From the NCBI GenBank assembly GCA_018697195.1, contig CM031864.1, positions 25,182,086-25,246,085 of the forward strand: a stretch of 64,000 nt of DNA. Reading direction: 5' to 3'. This document shows positions 37,676-49,599 of the stretch, in pieces. Source of the stretch: Certhia americana. Taxonomy: Eukaryota > Chordata > Aves > Passeriformes > Certhiidae. Position 1 is the stretch's first letter. Every line of letters begins with the position of its first letter. The notes beneath the pieces are model-generated. The model was not told the origin of the DNA. It saw nothing but the letters and a program-made list of their open reading frames with translations, and made no database searches. Position numbers and translations under genes: made by a program.

Positions 37676-37760
37676 TTGTTGGGGAGTCCTGTGCAGGGCC
37701 AGGAGTTGGAGTCAGTGATCCCTGTGAATCCCTTCCAGCTCTGGATATACTGTGATTCTG
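37676..37760 (+). mobile_element. Short CR1 3' end
   Basis: GTGCAGGGCCAGGAGTTGGA, then GTGATCCCTGTGAATCCCTT, CCAGCTCTGGATATACTGTG and ATTCTG. This matches the CR1 subfamilies that end in a GGAGTTGGACTCRATGATC-type sequence. It is old and diverged. Confidence 0.75.
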
Positions 37761-39700
37761 CTTCAGATTTTTGACTGGCCTTCAGCTGTGGATAAATGAG
37801 AGTATTTGCAGAAGGTACCATGTCACTGGAATGACAGCGAGGAAGAGCTTAGGAAAGCTCAGGTCTGCTTGGGTGACACACTTGCTGAATGTCTATTCAA
37901 AACTAGCTCAAGCTATTTTGCACTTTGCTTGGTGCTAGCTGTCTTGTAGTAACCCAGTGTTCACCTGATTAAATGTAGGAAGAGCTCTGTGCTTCTTACC
38001 TTATTATTGGTGGGTCATGTTTGATGGGAGCAGTGAGTTTGTTAGAAAATGTAACAATAAGGATTTGGAGGGCTGGTACAGCTCTTCTTTGTCATGTTTA
38101 TCAGGAGAAAAAAAAAGGCAATAACACAAGAAAGTCTTCAGCCAGACAGGATGGATATGCTTTAAAACAAAAACTGTCTTGCCCACCAAAAAGGGCTTTA
38201 TTTTCCTTTTCCTCATCTTGCTATAAGGAGATTACCTTGTCTGTAATATATGCAGCTTTTTAATCCTGGGAATTGTCAAGTCCTCATCACTTCTGGTTTT
38301 TTTTAAAGGGGTTTCAGTATTCAAGTTCTCCTTAGTAAACATGTTTTAGCTTACTGCTTAGAAGATGGTTTAAGCTACCCATCACTGAGGCTTTAATTTC
38401 TTTAGCGTGTGAGAAGTTGGCAAGCACTTATATAATCCCATCTTCTCATCAGCCATTTCCAGGCAACTGAAATTTTAGGAACAAGAAAAGGCAGTGGGAG
38501 AATCAACTGGCCCTTTTTCCTCCTCTCTTGTTTCTTAATCCCACATTTCTTTATTGTCACAGGGCTGCAAATTCAGATCCCTTTCAGAAACACAGCCCAG
38601 ATGAGATGTGTAACCTCGGTGTCTGGGAACTGCTCTGGATGGGTTATCTTAGCCCCTGGTACTGGTGCTTGCATTAAGCTATTCAGGTGCCATTGTATTT
38701 TTCGATCCCATTATCATCTCTGTTACTTTTTTAAGATATTTTGAAGTCTTGCTTAAAAAAAATCAAAAGGTCTCAGCTCAAGTGGAAATAAACACGCTTC
38801 CCTTGCAACTTAGGCTCTTTGATGTGCTGCCATCTCTGCCCTTGGTGCTGCAGTATTTCTGAGTCGGGGGAAAGAAGGTCACATGAGTAGATAAAGAGAA
38901 TGGGAGGACATGGCAGTCATCAGGGGAACTGTCATGTCACACTAGGTGCTGAGGTCAGAGTCCCAGGCTTTGACTCTGCTTGAGGAAGAGCCAGAGAAGG
39001 ACTGGTACAAATGTGGGTATCTGTGGGAGAGATGAGGCTCTGTCAGTGAATCACCACCTTCTCAGCTTCTACTTGAGGCTTGAGCAGGTCTGGCACAGTA
39101 AAGCAGAAATGCTCCTAAGACACAGTGCCAACAGGAATGGCTGTGTTAGGGCTGTCTGCCAGGGGAAACACAAGATGCTCCATGGGAAGACATTTTCTGG
39201 TGGGATCAAAGGCGCCCTTGGATTAAAATGTAAGGTTTTGACAAGGGAGAAAAAAAGAAAATAAGAAAATATAAACTAAGCTTATTTTCCTGCTGTTGTT
39301 TGTATCCATAGGCCTGATTCACTTCTTAATTCAGGTTGTTTCTCCAGTTCTTTACCTGTCATTGGGATCTCTCTGGTCCTGGTTTTATTCCAGGTACCTC
39401 TGACACCTTCTGGAGCATCTCCACCCTCAAAACAAAGCCAGAGTCATTGCTCTTGAGCTGACAGTCCCACATCCCATCCACATCCCAGCCTTCAGGGTAG
39501 GAATGGGATGTAGCAGGATTAGATGCTGGAGAGCTGGGGCCACGCTGGATGCTATCACTGCACCACGGGCTTTGATGGCTGCTCAGCTAAACCAGGAATG
39601 TTTGGAGTCAGATCAGTGAAGAACTAGTAGATAGGTGAAAGAAAGGAGTAATTTGTACTAATATTATATATGTTTTTAAATCACAAGCGTTGGTTTGTGC

Positions 39701-39721
39701 ATATATATATATATATATATT
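39701..39721. repeat. (AT)10 microsatellite
   Basis: Ten perfect AT units followed by TTTACACACATG. Simple repeat, likely polymorphic. Confidence 0.95.
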
Positions 39722-42063
39722 TACACACATGTAAGAAAACATGTGCTGAGATGGTGCACAGAAGGTCATGTGTGTGCTATTATTCCTGGAGGTAAATGAG
39801 CAGCTAGGATGGTTATTTGTGAGTTTAGAAGCAGAAGGCCTGGCTGAGGTGGTTTATTGGGATCCTGGGTTTTTTCTCCATGCCCAGCTTGGTGCCAGTG
39901 TGCCACATGTGGTGCTGAACTCCACCGTGTGTTAAAACTAAACTGCAGCTCCCCATGACTTCACAGTGCCTCTACCAAACCTCTCCTGCATTTCCCCATC
40001 TTCTTGGGGGAAGGTTTTAGGATAGACCTTCTCCAAACCAAAGTGAGTTTTGCCAGCATTGAGTTTGCCACTCAGCAGATCTGGATGAGGTTTTTTTGGC
40101 CATAGGTATTAGCCAAAGCTAACGGTGGCTAGTCACATGGATTTGTCACTTTGAAAACTAAAATGCTAAAACTCAGGCAATATTAATATTTTACAAGCAA
40201 GTATGACCAAGATAAATAACACATTAATAAAGACCTATAAACTTGTTGCTTGGAAAGGGCTGTTTAGCTCTACATCATCATGTTAAATATAGGGAGTACA
40301 ATTACATAACAGCCTTTTTAACAGTTGTAATAGGGCAAATTTAATTGTCCTCATTTCCATACTCTTGCAGCAGTCCTGTCTTTTCCATTGTAAAATATTA
40401 CTGCCAGAAAAGTTAAAATGAGAAGGTGTGTGGTATTCCTGCAGCTTAGCATAGCTTTGGCAAACTTCAGGAACCAGATCAATTTTCCTCTGAACTGGGC
40501 TGTCATAGTACAGATACTCCTGAAAATACCAAATCCCTACAGCTGCATTTCTTTTCTGTTAGGTGGTTATCTTGGTATTTATTGCAGTTCAGGTTTTGGA
40601 TGTTTTTATAACTTTTATTCATCTTTTTCTGTGCTGCACTGGCACAAAAGGCCACTTACTGGGATTTTTATGCTTTGTTATCCAAACCCCCCAAAATAAT
40701 TAGATCTAATCCTGTGTTTCATCCTGGAGCTCCGTAGTGAAATTGCGTGTTAGAGCTTGAGATGAATTCCTGCAGGAGCTGGGAGAAAATTGCCTCTCTG
40801 TTGCTCTTGCTACCTCTCACTCCACCTTTAATAACAATGTTTTGCTTTTTGTTTTACCAATTTCCACAGATTTCCACTCAGCTTAGCTGCCAATGTGATT
40901 TTTGTCTCTCTTGAGCTGTTCAGCCCAGCTGCTGTTCTCCATTTATCACCCAGCTCCAGATTACTTGGAATTGCAAACCCCTTGCCTCCGTTACTCTGTA
41001 TTCAACACCAGTTTATCATTTTCTGTAGTGATGTGTTTAAAGTAGACAGTAATATCTGATAGATGAAGCGTGTGAAATTAAAAACCTGGCAGAAAATGCG
41101 GAATGAAACAGCTTAATAACCATATAAAATGTAATATGTGAAAGGGAAGAACCATATTTAACTATATATATTATACACAAGATATAAAAGGCATGTTATA
41201 GATACATCAGTCATAAATATTTTTATGTGCATTGCAAAGATTGGTTTATGTCAAATTCCACATCAATTTAAGAAGCTACGTTTTAATTGTATTACCAACC
41301 TGCCCAATCTAGGTGCTAAAAGAACTAAATAAAAAAGAAATAAGCCAGCTAAAAGAAATAGAGTAGTCACCACTAAGTTTATCAGGGGTATTTGTGGTGT
41401 TTTCCTTTCTACAGATGTAAAATACCACAAGGGCAAATTTAAGCATGGAAATATAATTAATTTGGTACTTTAAAATAATTTAAGCCAGTGCTGCTTATTA
41501 TTGCTGGGTAAGCTTTGAATTGCAGTGTTTTAAATGCATAACTGCATTTTTAGTTCAGCACTGGTGCAGTACACTGGTGGAGAGCTTTGTAAAAACTGAA
41601 GTTAGCACGTATTAATGCATATTCCAGCGTGAAGATTTTTGCCTCTAGTGTCCTAATTATTTATTTCAAACCATTGTGCCATGGCAATGTTTCAGAACAC
41701 ACAATTTCAGGATAGAACTTGCTCATGCTCTGCTAATAAGGGGAAAGAAACCAAAAATTCCCAAGAGCCTTCAAGCCCTTAGAAAGAAGATGTTTTCCTG
41801 TGTTTTGTCTATGCTGAAGAGTTTGGGTGTGTTAAATCCTACACTGACCCCTCATTTTCTTTCCTTGCTGCATGTGACATTCTCCAGGAGCCCTGTTCCA
41901 CCAGCACAGGGTCAGCTCCAGTGCCAGTGTTGGGAAAATTTCATCCTGTTGGGTCATTATCCACTGTGAAGGATGGAGATCTAGAAATATATTTTTTATA
42001 CATAATGGAGAGGCTATTAATTTCTCTGTGTATGGCTCCCTCTTTTTTCCCTTCTGCTTTCAG

Positions 42064-42360
42064 ATCACAGAATCCCAGGTTGGTTTAGGTTGGAAGGACC
42101 TTAAAGCCTGTCCAGTGCCACTCCCTGCTATGGGCAGGGACACCTTCCACTGTTCCAGATTGCTCCAAGACCCATCCAAGCTGGCCTTGGGCACTTCTAG
42201 GGATGCGACAACCTGTGCCAGGGCCTTATCACCCTCACAGGGAGGAGTTTCTGCTCAGTAACTCACCCAACCCTGCCCTCTGTGAGTTTGAAGCCATCCC
42301 CCCTTGTCCTCCAGACCCTTTTCCAAATTCCCTGTCCACCTCTCTTGGAGCCTCTTTAGG
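42064..42360 (-). mobile_element. CR1 LINE 3' fragment (about 300 bp)
   Basis: The tail complement ATCACAGAATCCCAGGTTGG is followed by AGGTTGGAAGGACCTTAAAG, TATGGGCAGGGACACCTTCC, GGGCCTTATCACCCTCACAG and TTGAAGCCATCCCCCCTTGT, ending in the TCTTGGAGCCTC region. A TA-rich microsatellite begins immediately after it, near 42381. Confidence 0.93.
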
Positions 42361-42380
42361 TATGGAATACCAGTACATAC

Positions 42381-42418
42381 AGATATAGCATATATATGTA
42401 TGTGTATATATATGTATC
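42381..42418. repeat. TA/TG microsatellite next to a CR1 end
   Basis: Interrupted TATATATG/TGTATATATATG sequence beginning about 20 bp past the truncated end of the CR1 copy at 42064-42360. Confidence 0.8.
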
Positions 42419-43257
42419 TCCTCAGCTTAATGAAATACTTGGAGATGTTGTTGGTTCTTGTATTAGAATCCAGGCAGGGTGAAACCCACAAAAACACATG
42501 GCAAAATGCAGCTTGGGTCATTGTGGGAGAATATGTGGGAAAAATAAATTGAGACCTCCTTATTCTTTGGTTTCTGGGGCATAGATTCCATAGTGCTGGA
42601 AGGACAAAGTGAGCATCAGCAGATGTGCACGGAGATGGGAAATGTGCAGAGGTTCCTGTGCTGTTCATTCATACAGCTCTTGTGGTGCTGAGAGCTGGGA
42701 GAAAGATCCAGGAAAGGGAATGGAGGGCTCCAAAGCCAGCCTGCTCCCCCACACGTTTTCCCACAGGGACAGGCATCCACTTTGCCCAAATGCTGCATCA
42801 GCCAAACCCCAGGGCCTGGGGCAGCTCTGTGGGAACAGGTCCCACAGGTTCCTCACAGCCCAGTATGGAGCTGCTCCATATACGGACTCTCCTCCCTCCC
42901 CTTGAAGAAACAAACCACAAACAAAAGCCACCAGTACAAAAAAACAGCTCCAAAATCAGTGAGTAAAGAGAAGCCAGGGATTAAAATTCAAAAGTAAGTA
43001 GGTGAAGGTGGGAAGGGTGTGATACCAGGCTCCTTCTGCCCGAGGTGGCAGGGTTCACACTGGGATAAAAGAGGTGGTGGGGCTGGGCACCCCTGGCCCA
43101 GGCACCTGCAAGGGCAAAGGTGAGGATTCCTCCAGGTAGAGCTGCTCTGAGCAGTGCTGGGACAGAGAGGGCAAAGCAGGGACTGGGCCTCACATGGGCA
43201 AGGTGCATTCCAGATCCATGGAGGAAAATACCTTTATAATTCTGGATGCCTGGTACC

Positions 43258-43396
43258 CCGTCCCTGAAAGTGTCCAAGGCCAGGTTGGACAGGGCTTGAG
43301 GCAGCTGGGAATAGTGGAAGATGTCCTGCCCATGGCAGGGGGTGGGACTGGGATGAGCTTTAAGGACCCTTCCAACCCAAACCTTTGTGGGATACT
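43258..43396 (+). mobile_element. CR1 LINE 3' fragment
   Basis: It runs from CCGTCCCTGAAAGTGTCCAA through GGTTGGACAGGGCTTGAGGC and CCCATGGCAGGGGGTGGGAC to GACCCTTCCAACCCAAACC. The ATTCTATG tail is largely lost. Confidence 0.92.
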
Positions 43397-44610
43397 AAGA
43401 GAAATTTTACATTCTAGAAACCCCCCTGGGCGTGCATAGTATTTTCCTCCAGTCATCATTGACAGGGCCTGGGGTGGCACATTTCACACTGTACACCATC
43501 TGAGGTTCCCTTTCTCAGAGAAATGAGAATTATAGAATCATCCTTTGGATTTCTTTTTTTCCCCAGAGTCTGAGAGCCTAAATGAATGCTGCCCTATCGC
43601 TATCAGTACTAAGTAATTACAGCATTTCAATTTTCATAACCCAGCCTCTCCAGTGTTTTTTGCAGCTGAAATAGAAGTGCACAGAAAGGACATTGTTACT
43701 GGAGCCAGTTATTTTAAACACTGTGCAATTAGCTCATTTCCATATTGCCCATTTCATTTCAACTTTACATTGATATTCTTCAAAGAATGGTTTCTCATAA
43801 TAAATTTATGACAGTTTTAGCTCATTCCACTTACGGGTCACTGCATATTATATAGACATCAAAGTAAACGATTGCACTGGGTATTAATATTCTTCTTCTG
43901 AATTCCATTTAAATGATTCTGGTGAAGAAGTATTCATTTTTCCTCCAGTATTTAATTTTGAAAATTTTCAAGATAAAAGAACACCATTAATAAATATTTT
44001 TGGCAAGTCAGAAAATCATACAAAAATCGTCGTGCTCCAGGTGCATTCCTTCAGACTAGACCTTGTTTCCTTCTTCCCCCCTTGTTGAATAAATCTGCAC
44101 AGTGCCTTATGGAGAGGTAGAATGATATGATTTTTCAAGTTCTTGATGAATGTGATTTTAAAGTAGAAAGCTTAAAAATATATAATTCTATTTCTTTCAA
44201 AGTGTATTAAAGTAACAGTGTCCAGGAGCAACGTTGCGGGCTTGATGGTGGAGAAAATGTAGCAATGATGGGCAGCTCTCGGGAGCAGGGTTCAGGAACA
44301 GCCCACACTGTTGATGGAAAGGATTCTTGCAAAACCTGCAGAGATATTCCCACTGACATTTGGGAAGCAGGCCATTTTCCATACAGGTTGTGTTGTTTCC
44401 ATTCCTGTATCATTTTAACAGGTGAGTTTCTGCCTGGGATTTCCACACACACCCCCCCACCACCACCTCTGAGTAAGCTGATGCTGTTGAGGAGGATGGA
44501 CACAGAGCTGTTGGTGAAACAGAGAAGTCAGCAGTCATGGCAAGGTGGCAAGTTCTTGATTTGAGATTTGAGTTTCTTCCATGATTGTGAGGACCAGGAA
44601 CCTTCAGATT

Positions 44611-44670
44611 CTTTTTTGTTCTCTCTTTTTTATTCCTTTTTTCTTTTTCTTTTTCTTTTTTTTTTTTTTT
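44611..44670. repeat. T-rich/CTTTTT tract
   Basis: A 60-bp pyrimidine tract with CTTTTT units ending in about 17 T and AAAG. Low complexity. Confidence 0.9.
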
Positions 44671-45347
44671 AAAGAACATGAGTGTCTCCACACTTGCAGA
44701 ACTGAAGCTTTAAGAAAGATGAGCTGTAGGATTTTGCAAGCTGTTGGCAAGAGAAGATCTCTGTATCCTCTGTTTTGGTACTTGCTATTCAACAATTGCC
44801 TAGTAGGTGCTAATTATTAACTCTGCTGTTTTGGAACAGAGGATGAGGCAAGATACAGGCAGAATGGATCATGCAGAAATATCTAAAATCATCAGAAGTC
44901 ACTGACAGAGACCAAAGCTGTAAATCCAGCCTGCTGCTATGGCCTGAGAGTCCCAGTTTGGAGTACTCCTGACCACGGGTGAGCTGGGATCTCCTGACCT
45001 CCTTGTGATAGTGGCAAAGCAGTTCAGCCTTTCATCTGTTCACATTTAATTGCAGATATTATGTGGGTCTGCTCACATGTTCTTTTCAGGGACTCCTTGA
45101 GTCAAAATGGTTGTGGAGGAAATGTAGGGTCTGTAATTATTTATCTGGTGAGGTGCTAATTTCAGACTGTTGTAGTGCATAGAGATAACAACAAATTCAT
45201 CCATAGGTACTTCATGAGATGTTTACACATACAGACTTTGTGATCTCAGTTTTAGTCTGAATATAGTATTGCATCTGGAAAACGGGGAAGAGAGGTGCCA
45301 TTTTATCCCAAACCAACACAAATGTGGTGCCTGGGGAGGTGGTTAGT

Positions 45348-45424
45348 GGTGGCCTTGGCAGTGCTGAGTCAATGGTTGGACTAGTGGTCTTGGAGAGATT
45401 TTCCAACCTTTGTGATTCTATGAA
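45348..45424 (+). mobile_element. CR1 3' end of the GGTTGGACTAGTGGTC type
   Basis: The sequence GGCAGTGCTGAGTCAATGGT, then TGGACTAGTGGTCTTGGAGA and TTTTCCAACCTTTGTGATTC with TATGA, is the ending of a CR1 subfamily distinct from the commoner GGGGCTTGGAGC type in this window. Confidence 0.85.
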
Positions 45425-45660
45425 TTTATTAATTTTGATGTTTTGAAGGTGAAGCCCTTGGAGGGATGTGACTTTTGGGTCCAATGTGTTTTGGCTGGAG
45501 CTTGTTTATACTGCAGGTATTTTTTTCAGTAGAAAGTATTTTCTTTTGCAAGCTTCCCTAGATGATGTCTTTGAAGGGCAGTTAAAGGAGGGGAACTTGA
45601 AGCTGGTCAAAGAAAAAATGGGAAGATCTCCAGCACCCAGTTTTGGGGATTTAACCATAA

Positions 45661-45710
45661 AATCTCAGAAGATTTGATTTGGAAGGGACCTTAAGAGCAG
45701 TCCAGAATCC
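45661..45710 (-). mobile_element. Very short CR1 3' end
   Basis: AATCTCAGAAGATTTGATTT followed by GGAAGGGACCTTAAGAGCAG and TCCAGAATCCC keeps only the last 50 bp or so of a reverse-strand CR1. Confidence 0.65.
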
Positions 45711-48300
45711 CAAGAGGAATGTGTGTTAGTGGGAGTTCAGTGACCATCCCAGGAAGAGGCTGGAGGGGTAAAGGAGGAAGGGAAAAACATAAGAAAGGGA
45801 AAAAAGGAGCAGAAGCACCACAAGGAGACTCAGAGGGCTCTCTGCAGATCTGAACTTCTCTTCTTGCCATGAACAGCACATGATAGCAGGGTGTTGCATA
45901 AAGCCAAATTGTCATTATTCACCAATTTTCTAATTTGTTTTCTCAAATGGAGGTTTTCACCTTTGAATTTGCTGCTATTTTTAAAAAGCCTGGTTGCTTC
46001 ACTGTTCTGGGATTAGAAAATCAGAAGTTCCCAGTCCACTTTGTACCATCATTGTTTTGAAATAGCTCGGGTTTTGTCTCCTTTTTTACACCAGAAATGC
46101 TGGTTTTCTCCACAATCCAATCCACATGAGGCTTTTTCCTTCACCTAAATTATTTTCACCTTGATTTTCTCGCCATTCATCTTGGTTATTTAGTAAGAAA
46201 TGTTAAAAAATACCTTTAGAGGCAAGATAAACTACAAGATCCAAGAGTGAGAAGTACTCCCAGGAACACAAGTGGTAGCAGAGAGCACTGAAGCTTTAAG
46301 TAGACAGTGCCTGCTGTACTAAACAAATATGAAATGTTACTTTCCTGTTTCAATAGTCACTGCTTTGGTTAGGTTTCCATCTGTTAAGCAGTTCTATGCT
46401 CACACCATCCTTGAGCAGGAACATTCCCACCACTGCAAGCTGGAGTTTTGTGTTTGCTTGTTCCATATTTTGGTTGTGCTTCACCACTAGATGTGAGCAA
46501 AGGTGGAAAATGTTTCACATTTGTCTTGGAGAAAATGGTTTTGCTCAAAATTATTTGAAACTGTGGTGAACATTTTTGAGTGGACTTCTTTCCTTCTTCA
46601 TTCTTCCAGGGAAATGCCAGGGTTGGGCTACCCAGGTTTAGGCTTTTTGGGATGTCAGGGCACACATCAGCAGGAAAGATTTTGATTTAGTGGCATCTTC
46701 TCTAGAGAAAGAGAACTGGAGAGGCTGCTGGGGAAGCTCATTAGCTGCATTAAGGTATCCTTTAGCTCTTTAGCCTTAATTGCTGTGTGCTCAGGGTGAC
46801 AGGATTGGCAAATCCAGGTTTCCCGAGGACCTGGCGTGAACTGGGGATTCGCTCTCTCACCTGTGTGTGTGTTCTGGGAGCTCTGTGAAGGGCACAGCAC
46901 CCTCACCTACACCCTGCCCAGGGGCTCTGTGCTGCTGGGTGCTGTGCAGCCATGGTGTGACCCTCAGGGAGCAGGTGAGTGAGCCAAGAGTGGGGATTTA
47001 TCCCTAGTGGTGGATTAAAGGATGGGTGTAACCTCCGTTCATGGATGAGGAGACTGACAGCATTCCTGGTGTTCTTGGAGTGTTGCTGGTGCACTGAACA
47101 GCCCCCCAGGAAAAAGGAGCTGGTCTGCCTGTAGCTGAACTAGAAGTGCTTCAGCCACTTCCAGGAATAAAACAGTGAGTGTATCCATCCTTTCTGCACT
47201 GTGTGTTCCTATACCAGGGCTGGAAGGGGCTCAGCCTTGTCTGTTTTTCACTATAATTGAGCTTTTGGACTTTGGTTGTTTCCCTTTTATTTTGTGGATA
47301 GCCAAGACCAGCTGCTCTGCAGGCAGCTGGGATACTCAAATGAGTGTTGGAAGGGATTTCTGCATTTCAGCTTCTTTCAGAGTAAGAAATTGGACTGGGA
47401 GAAGGGGGAACAGTCTAAAAGTGTTCAAGAGTTCAGGGTTGTTTTGAACAAGAAAAGGTCAGGGACAGAAAGAAAACCTCTGTGGAAATTAGTTTATGCC
47501 AGTAAAGGCAAGTACTTCAATATTCTGAAAAACCTGAACAGATAATTCAGACTTCTGTGCATACAGAGTTTGGAATTACATGTAGGTATGTTAAAAATCT
47601 CCTGAATAATTCATTAATAATTTCTAATACAAAACAGTGGTTTATACAGATACCAAAGTAATACTGACCTAAGTTAATGTGCAGCTTCATGTTTGTTCTC
47701 ATTGTGAAGAAAACCTTTTTTTTTTTTTGCTTTAAATTGTTTGTTCCTTGCTCCTGGAAGAAGCAGTGTTGGAGCTCAAACAGAGCTCTCGGTGCTGTGC
47801 TTTCATCTCTCACATTTGGTCTGTGTGGACCATATGCTGCTCTATCTAACATGTAATCTTTCCATGGGATACCATCAAAGACAGGCAGCTTTAAAAAAAA
47901 TAATTAAGCCAACAGATAATCTCTGCATGGGAACACAAAACCAGTGCTTCTTAATAAGGTAATCGTATTACCATTATGTGTGTATATATTTAAATGTCGT
48001 TTGTATTGCAGTAGCACCTGAAGGCAAGTGTTGGGAATCAGAAGCAGCTGCTCTGGCTGCAAACACAGCAAGAATGGGCTCACATCTTACCAATTCTTCC
48101 CCAAAATTTCATCCAAACAAGTACTTTTATTCCAAAATCTTTATACTTCCAGAAGAGTGACCTTGGGGGTTTCCAAAGCTCAGGGTGTTAATAAAAAGGC
48201 ACAACCTGGTGAGGGGAAAGTTCTGTGACATAGGGGTGTTGTGCGGTCCTCTTCCACCAGTATGGGCCTATAAGAGAGAGGGACCTGGGAAAGGGGTCTA

Positions 48301-48558
48301 GAGTGACAAAACTGGGGGTGGAAATGGCCTTAAAATGCCAGATGACAGTGTTGGATTAGTTATTAGGAAGAAATTCTTCCCTGGCACAGGTTGATTGCAA
48401 AAGATTTGGCTGCCCCTGGATGCCTGGAAGTGTCCAAGACCAGGCTGGATGGGGCTTGGAGCAACCTGGGGTTGTGGAAGGTGTCCCAGCCCATGGTGGG
48501 GGGTGGAATGAGATGGATTTTAAGATGCCTTCCAACCCAAACTTTGTGATTCTGTGGA
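48301..48558 (+). mobile_element. CR1 LINE 3' fragment, left arm of an inverted CR1 pair
   Basis: It contains ATTAGGAAGAAATTCTTCCC, CCTGGATGCCTGGAAGTGTC, GGCTGGATGGGGCTTGGAGC and TGCCTTCCAACCCAAACTTT, then GTGATTCTGTGG. A reverse-strand CR1 lies about 240 bp downstream (48801-48952). Confidence 0.93.
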
Positions 48559-48800
48559 TATTTGGATTTTGGGCTCCATGGTGTGGAGGGGTAGTTTGGG
48601 AGGGAGTGCCAATTACGCTGTCGTATTCCCTTGGTTTCCTCCTTTCCTTTAGCCTTTCAAAGGAACAGAGCTGCTGTGAGAGGAGGGACAGATTTGGCTT
48701 TCAGGTGTGGTGGAACACAGAGGGTGATTGGGTTGAGCGATGCTGGTAGTGTGGCACTTCTGCTGAAATGCTACGGGTTTGACAGATTACCCTCTCCTTT

Positions 48801-48952
48801 TCATGGAATCATGGAGTCACAGGCTGGTTTGGGTGGGAAGGGACTTTAAAGAATGTATAATGCCTCCCCCCGCCATGGGCAGGGACACCTTCCACTATCC
48901 CAGGTTGCTTCAAGCCCCGTCCAACCTGGCCTGGGACACTTCCAGGGATGGG
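48801..48952 (-). mobile_element. CR1 LINE 3' fragment, right arm of an inverted CR1 pair
   Basis: It starts TCATGGAATCATGGAGTCAC and continues through GGCTGGTTTGGGTGGGAAGG and CATGGGCAGGGACACCTTCC to TGGGACACTTCCAGGGATGG. It pairs with roughly the last 140 bp of the copy at 48301-48558. Confidence 0.94.
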
Positions 48953-49579
48953 GTGTCAGCAACTTCTCCGCATCAGTAACTTTCTTGTGGAGTTGGAGAG
49001 GACATTCCCTTAGCCAAGCAATCACCTGAGCTAGGCATAGGAAGTCTCAGCCATTTCAGGTGACTGGTGGCTGAAATAACCAGCCTCAAATTGCTTCATA
49101 GTGTTTTAGAGTGAGTCAAGGTCAAAACGTGCCTTATTTTTTTTCATAAGGGCTTGGCTGCATTCACAAGTTCAGCAGCTTGTATATCTGTGGGATTTGT
49201 TGCTGCTGGAGATCTCCTGGCTCTCTAAGTCACTGTGTCCAGCCCAGCTTTTCCAAAGAATAACATCCGATGGGAACGCTGCCTCTGAAGTGTACACACT
49301 CATTTCCTTCCTGGGGAAAACATGCAGCACTGAAACAGGGTTCGGGTGATGGCAGATGCAAAGAGACAGTGGCACATCTTTTCAGAGTACAGCTTGTTCT
49401 TAGCTGGTTGGTTATGGAGTTCTCTGCATCCTCTTTTCATTAGAAGAGCAGGCAGAAATCCTTTCCCAAGCTAAGGCATCGCTCAGCCTCACAGCAAACC
49501 CAGCCAGGGCTGGCCACCTGCCAAGCCTTTGCTGGCCTGCACACCATGTAACTCCTCTAAGAATAGCCCTGGTGATCTT

Positions 49580-49599
49580 AAAAAAAAAAAAAAAAAAAA
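49580..49599. repeat. Poly-A tract (20 A)
   Basis: Twenty A residues, followed by GTACAACATC and a second short A run. No retroposed gene body was recognised in front of it. Confidence 0.95.

Noticed and set aside
45348..45710. Second inverted CR1 pair (45348-45424 sense, 45661-45710 reverse)
   Set aside because: The two copies belong to different 3'-end types and share too little complementary sequence to form a convincing duplex.
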